Made by a program: the position numbers and the translations under genes. Below the pieces are notes generated by a model. The model did not search any database, was not told where the DNA came from, and saw nothing but the letters and a program-made list of their open reading frames with translations. Of a stretch of DNA of 64,000 nt, positions 11,101-21,514 are shown one piece after another; position 1 is the first letter of the stretch; the number at the start of each line of letters is the position of its first letter. Source of the DNA: Coprinus comatus. Taxonomy: Eukaryota; Basidiomycota; Agaricomycetes; Agaricales; Agaricaceae. Where the stretch lies: assembly GCA_034638255.1 (NCBI GenBank), contig JAWPGT010000001.1:1984001-2048000 (forward strand), in the 5' to 3' direction.

Positions 11101-13566
11101 GACTATCTTTTTGGAATGTATGGATTATCAACATCTGACAAAGGTAAACGGGTCTTTCAAATCAACATCTAAGTGTTTATTAACATATTTGGTTAGGATC
11201 GCTCCCTCGGTAACGTCGAACTTCATCTGTCGGACTTGGCACAGGAATCCAGCAATCTCGAATATCCCTATGAATCTACTGGTGTCAGATCTGTCGATGA
11301 TCCTATTCAACTTGATAAAGGCCAAGGTTCCAAGGGAAGACTCACTTACACAGCCGAATTCGTACCTGCTCTCGCTCTCAAAGATCTTGCCTTTGGCCAA
11401 CAAGCCAAAGCTTTACAAGCCTCGGATACTCGTTCAGTCCACTCTACTGCTTCTTCCTCTGATGTGGGACATCAAGCTGTTCCCGAAGGTGTCACTATTC
11501 AAGTTACTGACAAGGGTAACCGCGCTGTGACAACCACAGAGAATGGTAATGGAACTGTCGCTGACGATGGAGCTCAAAAGAGTGAACCCTCTACCCCTGT
11601 TACCCCTACCAAAGCCGAAGCTCCGGAACAACCTGGTGTTGAGTTAACTATTCCGGAACTGCTCCAATATCGTAAGTCTTTTACATGATTCCGCCAAACA
11701 ATGTGCCTGACAGCGTATTAGAATCTGGTATCATTGTGCTGAATGTTATCTCTGGTAAAATTGCGAAGAAAGCTCGTTTGGAGTTCCTTTTGGACGATGG
11801 ATATTGGCCATGTTTCAGTACAAATAGGTCTAATAGTACACATGCGCAATGGGGATATGTTGGTGAAGGTGTTATTAAGGAAGTTGACTTTAGCCGGGCT
11901 TGGCTTCGACTCAATGAAGCTGATGAAGGTTCAAAGGATGATATTATTGGTGAATGGAAAAGTGACGCCAAGACGTTCCTTCAAAATGCTTTGGTACTTT
12001 CATTGACCTGTACACCAATTACATGACTAATTGTATTTAATTAGGCTGGCCCTTATACCGTCGAACTTGTTGATGAAGACAATGAGAAGAGATCTACTGT
12101 CACTGTTGAAGCCAAGTATATTCCTGTTCCTATTAAACTGGACGCCAGAGAGAGTATTAACAGTAAGTGTTGTTAAGAACCAATTTATCCCCATGATTCT
12201 GACGCGGTTTGCTATTAGACATGGGTATTCTCCGCGTTGACCTCATTGATGGCCAAGAGGTTCGTGGAGTTGACCGTGGAGGTATGTGTTATTTCAAGGT
12301 CTATTGGTAAAAATTACTGACGAACATGTGATATAGGTAAATCTGATCCATACGCTGTGTTTACCTTGAACGGACAAAAGGTTTTTAAATCCTCAACCAA
12401 GAAAAAGACACTTACACCTGAATGGAATGAGAACTTTACAATTCCTGTGGTACGCCGACATACTATTACCATTCTTTTTTGCAAGCTTATACCTGTTTTT
12501 AGCCATCTCGTGTTGACGCAGATTTCTCTGTTGAGATCTTCGACTGGAATCAAATTGAACAAGCTAAAAGTCTCGGTACTGCACGTATTAATTTGGCCGA
12601 CATTGAACCCTTCACCGCATCACAAATCAATCTGCCTTTATTGACCACTAAACATGGTATTCACGGACAAATTCGCATTAACATGGTCTTCAATCCCGAA
12701 ATAATGGCCAAATCACGACAAAAGACATCTACTTTCAGTACTGCCGGGCGTGCCGTCACGACTATTGGTGGCCTACCTGTAGCTGCTGGAAAGGGTGTTT
12801 TCCACGGTGTTGCTGGTGTTTTCAAACGTGATAAGGAAGTAGAAGATTTACCGATCACTCCTGAATTACCTGCTGGACAAGCTTCTCACCCCGTTGGTGT
12901 CCCTGATGTCCTTGCTGCTAGTGCTCAATCTGAAGCATTCCCTACATCGAAATTCTCTATGGATGGCGCTCCACAACCTCCGGGTGCTTTGAGGGTGACG
13001 GTCTTGAGGGCTAAAGATATTGCTCCCCATGAAACTAAGGCTTATGCTACTATCCGGGTTGGTGACAAGGAATTAAAGACAAAGCATGTTAATAAGTCTT
13101 TTGCTCCTGAGTGGTATGTATCTTAGTGCTATTTAGTGATAAAGAGGTTGGCTAATAGACAATGACTCAGGAATGAATCCTTTGTATTTGCTGCATCACC
13201 AGCAACTGCTAAGGTCTATGTTTGGTTGTTTGACCATAAAACTCTTGGAAAGGATAAGGAACTAGGATCTGGAGAAGTCGATGTACGTCGCTTGACCCCT
13301 TAGAGGAAATTTGTCGTTGGTTAACATTTTCATTTTAGATTTGGAGACACATCTCATCGCAAGGTATATCCGCGGCTGACGTTTCCATTGAGTTGCCTCA
13401 GGGCGGCTTATTGCAACTACGTCTTGAGTTCGATGCTTCGGTGAACCCTAACAGCAGTAGTGCTTCGATATCTTCGGGAGAACATGTATCCAGAACTATT
13501 TCTATTGTAAACCCCTCTCGTTTCAGTATGCGAGGTCGTCGTTCCGGTGCTGAAGGCGAGGAGTAA
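8195..13566 (+). CDS. Tricalbin (extended synaptotagmin), ER-plasma membrane tether
   Basis: Tricalbins sit in cortical ER and tether it to the plasma membrane, moving lipid through an SMP domain. I could place 19 exons: 8195-8396, 8454-8782, 8838-9527, 9584-9849, 9900-10174, 10226-10697, 10748-10775, 10829-10895, 10944-10982, 11036-11052, 11102-11143, 11197-11671, 11722-11993, 12045-12162, 12219-12281, 12337-12449, 12503-13113, 13171-13282 and 13339-13566. They sum to 1472 residues in phase. Order: disordered N-terminus, hairpin membrane segment near residues 175-205, SMP domain about 235-435, then five C2 domains starting near 452 (VLQVHIHSARGI), 588 (GIVRLVIHQAKDL), 733 (VVRLHLIKATDI), 1098 (ILRVDLIDGQEV) and 1318 (ALRVTVLRAKDI). 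The third has the SDPYVRV calcium-loop type. Which yeast Tcb paralogue it matches is not resolved. Confidence 0.95.
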
Positions 13567-13773
13567 ATGGTTTTTTTTGTAGATACTTGATTGAAATTTG
13601 CGGAATGGACTTTTTTTTAATATCTTTTCACACCCTTTTTCTTCTCTTTTCAAGTTTCCGTTGTCAGGCATCTTTTATCGATTCAACTAGTCAGATCTAT
13701 TGGTACAACAATCGAATGTGTTATGCGTGCTACATTGCCTGTGATTTTTGACAGTTTTTACCGTATAACTCGT

Positions 13774-14815
13774 TTAATGTGTAAAACGGAGGATGAACAA
13801 ATGTTCTCGTCCCGCGCGACGTTGAATGACAACCTACAAGAAAAGTCTGTATCTTGGCGAAATGATAAGAGAGCTCGAAGGAAGTACCTGGCTTTTAAGA
13901 TTATGTTGTTCTAGCATTTGTCTTTGGATTTCGGGTATGTTGTTTTGTTTTAGTGCAACTAGGTAAAATCGACCCTTTTCAGAAAGCAAGTTCTATAGAC
14001 AAAAGAATTCATTTTTTGTTCAGTTAGTTACAGAACCACGAATCAGATTTAAAGTAGATTATGTTGGTATTTCTGACGCACCTTTACTACGGAAAGAAAT
14101 TGATTGGTCACTTGCATACCATCATATCCACCAGCCCAAGCTCCAGATAAGTTTTTAGAATTTTGAGCTATTTGTGCTTCTTCATATTCAGTTGGGACGT
14201 ATGGTGGGTTGAATAGGATTATGTCTACTTTGTGATGTAAACGAGATGATAGAGGAGACGCGAATGAGGTGTTTATGCAATCGAGAGTAACCTGTATAGG
14301 TGTTGAATGGTAAATAGTGATTGGTTTGTGTTTCAGACATTAGGAGTTGATTTTACTTTATTTTGAATTCCGGTAAGAGAAGTAGATTTGCTTGCGTATG
14401 GATTGATATCTGTACATAGGTAAACTGGTTGGATGATGAGATTTAGGATTCAGAGGATATTAATAAGATGTAGTCATACGGGTGGAAGATCCCAGAATTT
14501 GAGAAATGAAAGTCGAAACACAACCAGATCCTGAACTTTGTAGGAATTTGTTTATTAAGCAATTATTAAACCGTGATAACATTGTAATGTACTTACCCTA
14601 TTTCTAAACAGATAGTAGGTTTCAACTCTTTGAGATTTTCTGCGTCTGCTTCTAGGGCATCGAGTAAAAGGAAAGTGTCCTCTGTTTATACAAAGGTAAA
14701 TTCACACTTCCATTATTTTTTTGTTTCGATATTTTTTATTGCGATTACCTGCAGGTTCGTAAATCAGATCATAATCTTTAGATTTCAAGTGAGAGAGGTC
14801 GGGAGTAGGAATCAT
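13774..14815 (-). CDS. MTQ2: Mtq2, eRF1 glutamine methyltransferase catalytic subunit
   Basis: With Trm112, Mtq2 methylates the Gln of the GGQ motif in release factor eRF1. Exons (minus) 14815-14749, 14681-14597, 14535-14480, 14424-14357, 14291-14082, 13992-13888 and 13833-13774 give 216 residues, the usual size, in phase. The SAM motif is LEIGSGSGCVSTF, formed across an intron, and the substrate motif is NPPYVPTEYEEAQ. An aromatic loop (GAWAGGYDGMQV) and the terminal RRAGREHLFILRF match the family. The acceptor of exon 3 is AAAG before TTCAGG; the more obvious TTCAG would destroy the SAM motif. It lies between tricalbin and its small paralogue on the opposite strand. Confidence 0.95.
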
Positions 14816-15120
14816 AATCTTGTCAAAATAAGAAAATATCCAAACTTGGGTTAATCTCTCTAATTACCGTGGGATAAAAAGGGTTATGCCCTGGACCTCG
14901 TTGATATCGCGTTCTCTGCGCATAAACAGGAGGTATCAACAATGGTGTGGCAATGCCGCGGGAGTGTGTCATTTCTCCTTAATCCTCGTCTTGCGATAGC
15001 CTGACTTTCAACATCAACGGTATGTATAGATATTCATGTTTACATGCGTAATCGAGTAGAGCCTAGACTGGTAGGCCGACAGGATAGAAGCAACAGAAAC
15101 AGGCTTAATTCTAGGACATA
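14816..15120. promoter_or_regulatory. Divergent intergenic region, MTQ2 / tandem-C2 gene
   Basis: 305 bp separate the two starts. I see no recognisable element beyond AT-rich stretches. Confidence 0.4.
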
Positions 15121-16067
15121 ATGAAAGAGAAGGTTCGAAGCGAATGTACTCCTGCTATTGGAGCCGTCCGTATACAATTTCAATCAGCCCATCTGAAGAA
15201 ACCGGGATTGGGGAGTCCACTACGACCAAACTCTTTCATTGATATTTCTATCAATGACAATCACTTTATCGGCCGTAGCACGCAAATTCATGACACGTAA
15301 GTCTCTCTTTACGTCTTACCATTTGGAAGACATCGAAGCTGAAAAAAATATGAAAAAAGATTCGATCCTCGCTGGTTTCCGCAGACATTTTACGCTCTAG
15401 TTCATTCTCCACATGATGTGGTCGTATTTTCTGTGTCTTCTCATAGACAGTATTGGTGGACCAAACTGCTTGGCAAGGCCTCATACCCTCTGTACTCACT
15501 TTTTGAACATGATCCTTGCGGTCTTGGCATAAGCAGGAAGCTTCACAAAAGAAACCAAGAGCGTGGTGTTGTTCTTTTTGACCTCATTTTTTACCAAGTT
15601 GTCGATTCACCTATATATGGAAATGAGTATGGTAGGCAGCAAATTGATTGATAACTCACGTAGTCAAGTGGTGTATGTTAATATCACGTCTAGGAATGGG
15701 AATAGTATCTTTGGAAATATATGAAGCGAAGGATCTGTGGTCCCCAGGTATCGGGATCGATAAACTCAAGCCTTTCGTCATTGTGAAAACGAGTTTGGAT
15801 GATACTGGAGTACAACTGATAGCGCTTGGATACTTGCCCAATCCTTGGTGGAAGTCACATTGTGAAATATTGGCAGTAGAAGGGAAGAGAACTAGACTAA
15901 TCATCGAGGTGAAGAATGACCGGGACGACTGCCTTGGTCATCTGTTCCTACCTCTTATTGATGTATTGGATAGAAATGAGACAGGTGGTCGATGGTGGCC
16001 TTTAAGCGGAAGCTCCAGAGGTCAGCTCAGGTTGGGAATTGGATGGAGGGAATTGTCGGGCGGTTAG
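15121..16067 (+). CDS. Small tandem-C2 protein, paralogue of tricalbin C2 domains
   Basis: Exons 15121-15296, 15360-15631 and 15694-16067 give 273 residues in phase. The protein is little more than two C2-like domains and has no SMP domain or membrane hairpin. Its second half matches the second C2 of the neighbouring tricalbin: GMGIVSLEIYEAKDLW against VGIVRLVIHQAKDLD, NDRDDCLGHLFLPL against DDRDFLKDPVVGHMSIKL, and WWPLSGSSRGQLRL against WFPLSGCKSGRVRL. The first half matches the preceding tricalbin C2 (LLGKASYPLYSL against LLGSTSFELSQL). Several acidic calcium-loop positions look lost. It probably arose from a partial local duplication and has diverged strongly. Function is unknown; a soluble C2 adaptor is one possibility. 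Confidence 0.75.
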
Positions 16068-16158
16068 GTGGAGCATCCTAATTCATAGTGTGGGTTGTGT
16101 ATATACGCATGCAGATATCAGTATTCTGGTACATTAATATCGTAGTATATTGCAGAAC

Positions 16159-17565
16159 TTAATTAAATTTTGCATTCAAGACTTTCCAGTTGATTGCTGC
16201 ACCGGATCCATAGTTCGATTCGAGCCATTCGTTGGCTTTTTTGAAGTGTTCATTTCCTAAAAAGCCCCGGTGTGCCGACAACGGTGAAGGGTGCGCTGAT
16301 CTGAGAAGCAGTAAGCATGTGTAATATGGGTGTTGTCAATTAGAATACGTGCTTTAGAACAAGGTGTTTTGTCTGCGCAAAAATATCAATGAACTGCACG
16401 CATCGTACAAAAAAATAAATGAGCTTACTTCGTCAATACCTATGGCTGCGCAGGTCTTCTGGGCTGGAAGGCCCCAGGCCATAAAAACTACACCTTGCGG
16501 ATGTTCAGTAGTACACCTCGCCAAAATCTTCCGGATGACTTCGGCCGTGAATGTTTCCCAACCTTTCTTAGAATGAGAACCTGCTTTGTGAGCTCGGACG
16601 GTAAGGCTGGTATTAAGCCAAAGGACGCCCAACGATGCCACAGGACTTAGATCACTGCGGTGGGCGGGATCAGCAACACAAGATGAGCGGAAATGAGTTA
16701 AATTTGATGTACCCAGATGATGGTACCGAAAACCCTGGAATATCTATAGAAAGTTGTTTATAAATATTCCTTAGTGAACCCGGGGTTTTGGTTGGGGGAA
16801 GCACGGAAAATGAGAGACCTATCCATAGTAATCAGTCGAAGCTAGCCGAAACCTGCTAGTAGCAAGAACTTACCGTGAGCTTGGCCAACATTGTGGTAAG
16901 GGTCCTGATGGTACATGTAAACCAATCGTTATCGAGTCAGTTAGTATATGCAGTTCAGTTGACCCACCTGGCCCAAAATTACGACTTTCACTTGATCAAG
17001 AGGAGTGTATCTTGACCAAGAGTATATCTGTTCCACTGATTTCGACATAAGTGATCCGGTTAGACGAATAATAATACATAAAATCTAGACCCACTTGGAG
17101 GGTAAACTTCATGAGAAGTATTTTCATCTTCTAGGAACTGTTTGAGCTGTTCATGGAGCATGAGCGGGGTTAATCGATGGTAATTACTTCTATCTTTCTA
17201 TTTGTACCTTTTTGAAATATGGTTTGGTGAATTCTGGTTTGAGGACCTCATGCCACGACTGGTGCATGGTATCTTCTTCAAGGGTTTCTAGAGCAGCCTG
17301 AATACTTGCTCTGCATTTCTTTGGACTCGCGTTGTCGTTTTCTTCAATGGTCTTTGCTGCTATTCGTCATAGTTTTAGGACTAGAATTTGACAGCCGTCC
17401 GGACAGTCGCATACCACTGGTGTTTTCCGCGGTGGAGGTATGGTTCGATCTGCCACCAGAAGACCCTGCAGTTTTTGCAACGACTACCTTCTTAGGCCCT
17501 TTACCGGAACCCTTGGCGATAGTATTTGTTTCGCCTTCTTTAGTTCCAGTGCTCGCCTTGGGCAT
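16159..17565 (-). CDS. UNG1: Uracil-DNA glycosylase (UNG family)
   Basis: Removes uracil from DNA in base-excision repair. Exons (minus) 17565-17415, 17359-17208, 17146-17095, 17035-16968, 16904-16874, 16818-16713, 16654-16429, 16372-16353 and 16300-16159 give 315 residues in phase. Motif 1 with the catalytic Asp is [18 protein letters not shown], split by introns. The uracil-pocket stretch is [20 protein letters not shown] and the DNA-intercalation motif is [11 protein letters not shown]. The N-terminus is Lys/Ser/Thr-rich and could carry nuclear or mitochondrial signals. The last intron only works as a GC-AG intron (16352-16301), giving LVLKSAHPSPL; the nearby GT donor breaks the frame. Confidence 0.95.
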
Positions 17566-17818
17566 GCCTTTTCTTAGCTCTGGACGAGCAGTCTCTGTAG
17601 ATCAATATTTTATGTAATTACTTACTAGTGCGACCGCGTTATGTGCGTTTGTTTGGCAGGTCCAGACAACACTAAGTGCATACCAGGCCTTCAAGCTTCG
17701 TTTAAGGAATTAGTATAATACAGGAGTTATAGTTATATGTTTTAGAGTGTATGGAGCCTACAAAACGGACAAGAAAAAGTCTTAACCAGTATCATAAATC
17801 ATTCGGGTCAGCTGTGAT

Positions 17819-20800
17819 TCATCGGTCTCCTGTTAGTCTCCGGATTGTCCGGTTTCCTTGGGTCCTTGCCACTTTATTCTCAACTTCCCAAGCTACTCTT
17901 TCAGCGTTGTCAACTGTTACGACAGGTTTCTTTCCAAGTTGCCTAACATCTCGTTAGTAACACTGCGAGAGAGACAGGAGAAACCATACCTCTTCTTTTT
18001 CTTCACCACTGGTATGGAAGCAATCTCGTCATCGTCACTTTCATTAGCGTCTTCGCTATCTGAGTCGAGTATCACCTTCTTGATATATTTTGATCGTTTG
18101 GGCAAGATAATAACAGAATCATCAGGATCCTGTTCTTCATCATCTATTGTGAGAGCTTTCATATCGCGTGCAATCTTCGACACAGGTTTTTTCTTGTTTC
18201 CTGTTGACTCTTCAGATTTCTTCCCTAAAGCGGGTTTTATTTTGGATGAATTCTTTGGAGGAACCCATTCTTCTTCTGATTCCTCCTCGGTATATTCCTC
18301 TTCCCCTTCACCCCCAGATTCTTCAGCTTCAAAATCTAGGAGATTATTTCCAGTCTCCTCTTCTTCGTCCGACTCGGTTAGATCATCCAACATTGATTCT
18401 TCCCGGACATCCGACATGTTCCCGTTCGCACTGGTAGCATATGTGGACGTCTGATTCTGCTTGCCTTTACCAGCTAATGGCGACGAGCCGTCCATTTCAT
18501 CATCCTCAAGAAATTGAGAGCCTTCTTCCTCAGTCTCATCATCGTCCCGGGGCATCTACGATTGATTATGAGTAATGTATTCGTAGTAACAGGTTCCGCA
18601 ACATACCAGACTCATCTCGACATCTGCAATTTCTTCTTCATCTTCGCTTTCGGACATTTCTAAAACACGTTGGACATTTTTAATAGGACTACCAAATAGA
18701 CCTGCTTTATGCAACATGTCAATTTTGGCATCGGTCTTAAGTTCGTTTTGTTCCAGCTAAGGGAATTATGAACGCCATTGACATCATTATTTATGGTGAT
18801 TTAAACAAACCTCGGTCATCAGTCGGCGTGAATACTTTTCTTCCATCAATCTCATGCGGTCCTCCATCTCGCGCATGACTTCTTCTCGAGTGTCCGCTTC
18901 TATTAGTGCGCACCTCATTTCGGCTTCAAACAACTAAATTTCAATCAGAAAGGATTAGTTAAGGAAGGAAATAAGATGTTACCTGCATACGTAGATTCTC
19001 AACTTCATCAAATAGAGCATCGATAAGTGGGTCAAGGGGTTCGTCATCCACATCCATTTCGTCCATGGCCTCTTCCTCTATCCCAGAATGAGTTTCATTG
19101 CAATACAAGCTGTTTATGTGTCACAAACCTTCCATAACCTCGAGGACGGCTTCTTTCTTCTTTCCCATTGTGATAGTGACCTTTCTCCTGAATGGATTTG
19201 GGTTTACGTCGGGATCATTAATGGTCAAAGGACTTAAATCCTTGAATTTTTGGCCCTGTAACTTCCCTGGTCCAATTGGGGGTGCCTTTTGCACAGGCAC
19301 AGGCGCATTACTGAAATACACTTCCCTGGCAAGAGAAGAGAATTTCATGACGTGCGAGTTCTCATCATACCCTGTGTCACACGGGTTGACATTGACAATC
19401 ATAACCTATGTACCGAGAAGCAGAGTTAAATACTAACGGTAACATAAGGTTTGCGAGGTGCACTCACTGCTCTACCTTCACCAGTGAAGTAGTCCATGAG
19501 AACCTCGGTGAGTTTGCTATGACGGAATGGGACAACCGCAAGCGTCTTCCGGACGTCTCGTGTATCCATTCGCCCATCTTTCTCTGATGAATCTTGAGCG
19601 AGACTACTCGCAAGTTTGCGCTGATTAGAACGTAAAACTTCCATGCATTGTCCTAAGACCATCAAAGACTTGTTTATATTTCCGGCCTCCTTCAGACGAT
19701 CCCCTGTTGTGTGTGTGTGCTTCGTACGTTCAGAACCTGCAAGATCGACAAGTGTTAAACGAGATACTTGGAGGGAAGTTGGGTCCTAGGTATAGAGGAT
19801 TAGATATTGCAATTTTTCACACTGAACATACACACGTTCTTCTCTCCTCGATGTCCCCTGACAATCTTAATGATAACCATCCCATGACTTCTACTACTTT
19901 CGCGGTTGGCAAGGGTACCAAAGACGCGACGGTGTAGCTGTCCAAGTTTCACAAGTGACTTGGCTTGTGCAGCACTGGTGACACGGAATTGACGAAGTCC
20001 AGAGATATATTTACCATTTATTTCAGTATCCCCATTATCTGAAGCGGGAGATGATCGCAAAGGCAAAGCCTTACGAGTCAACAACAGAGTTCTATTAGCA
20101 TTCTTTTGAGCTTGTTTCTGATCGGATTCCTCTTTGACAGATTCTAAAAGATCGTATACTTTTTCATTGTATACCTCGACATAGGAAATCCACACGGTGT
20201 GTTCATAATTTCGATCGACTGTGATGACGGTTGGGTCAACGTCCAGGTCCACGATAGAGTTGGTATCAAGCTGTCCTAGAACTTCGGCCAAGGTAGGTTC
20301 CGTAGGCGGAAGAGGTAGGTCAGTGTCAGTGTCGTCTGCAGGTTCTATGCCATAAAGCCGGACAGGACGATACTATATTCGACACATGAGTGTTTGAGGA
20401 TAGTACCATTGTGAGCCACTCACTCTACCATCACCCTGTAAACCTTCTATACTATTGAATATAACGTCAAGGGTCCTAGGCAATATCCCTGCTGAGCCTT
20501 GGATTTGACCGCCTTGAACGGTGTATGTTTTTCCAGAATTAGTCACTCCATAGGTAAACAATAGTCCATTCTGTCCTTGTAGTACATCACGAACCAGAGA
20601 CAGAGTTGTATGGTTGAAGAAATCCGATTGTGTTGTCTCAGGGGGGAAAATATGAGAAAATGTGTACAATGAGGAGGGGGGTACTGCGGATGAACGGAAG
20701 CGATTACGATTGGCCTGGTTTTCTTGAGGTTCTGTCATTCGCACCGTCGTATCGTTAATGGGTGTTAGATATGGTGTTGACGCCAGGTCCTCCTCTCCAA

Positions 20801-21162
20801 GTCGCGGTCTTATGCGAAGATATGCCTGGTGTCCAGTTAGTTCGGGGTCAATGGGTGTGATCTTACAAGCTCACCATGATGGGTTCAAGATCGGAGGGTT
20901 GAGACGGTACTGGTTTCATAGGCTTTCGGATAGTCTTTGCTGTGCTTGATTTCGAATTCGATGAAATGGTTTCATGGGGTTCAGCAGTAGTTTGGCGGCT
21001 ACTTGCAGGTTTTCTTGTGGTTGTTCGTTTTGGTGCGGTTGGTTTTGCCGTGGTAGCAGCTGCTGCCTTAGTTGCTACTGTCCTCGTTCTTGTTTTCGTT
21101 GGGACTGGTACGCTAGATGTGCTCGTTGTAGCCTTGTTGCGTGTGGAAGCCCTAGTTGCCAT
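17819..21162 (-). CDS. Kinesin-6 family motor (KIF20/KIF23-like)
   Basis: Plus-end microtubule motor; kinesin-6 members act at the anaphase spindle midzone and in cytokinesis. Ten exons (minus): 21162-20875, 20825-20424, 20372-19836, 19785-19468, 19405-19129, 19077-18983, 18933-18811, 18756-18607, 18555-17990 and 17942-17819, giving 959 residues in phase. The N-terminus is basic and Thr/Ala-rich. The motor has the P-loop GVTNSGKTYT near residue 189, switch I NRESSRSH near 386 and switch II DLAGSE near 423. A long insert follows VYNEKVYDLLE, which is the kinesin-6 hallmark. A short coiled coil (LFDEVENLRMQ onwards) precedes a strongly acidic tail. It is divergent from SPC7 with 352 bp between ATGs. 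Confidence 0.88.
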
Positions 21163-21514
21163 TTCTGCAGCGCTTGGTGTAAACGAGTAAATGACAAAGG
21201 TGTCAATTCATTAATTTGGGCCTAACACGCGATCATGTGACTGACGCGTCTAAATGCTGGTTAGATGTAAATATTTATTATACCGTTTTCTCGTCGACAA
21301 ATGTTCAGAAAAAAAAAGTGAAATTAAAAGTATATCTTAACGATGTTACCTTGCTGCTTACATGGATATACTAGCTTCTACTCTCTTATACTTATACTTG
21401 ATGGTGTTAGACAACAATAGACAGACGCGGTCACATGACTGCAATAACGCGGTCAGGAGATTGTTAACGTTCGGTTAAGGTTTACCAGTTACAACCTCTT
21501 CTGTTGCTGGTCTC
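21163..21514. promoter_or_regulatory. Shared divergent promoter region, kinesin-6 / SPC7, with ACGCGT
   Basis: 352 bp between the two ATGs. It contains a perfect ACGCGT at 21244-21249 and several partial ACGCG copies nearby. MCB-like elements in fungi are bound by MBF factors and drive G1/S expression; use of this one for both mitotic genes is inferred. Confidence 0.5.

Noticed and set aside
17858..18454. 198-codon plus-strand Ser-rich frame
   Set aside because: Antisense to the acidic tail exon of the kinesin; the Ser-rich composition is what reversed Glu/Asp codons give.
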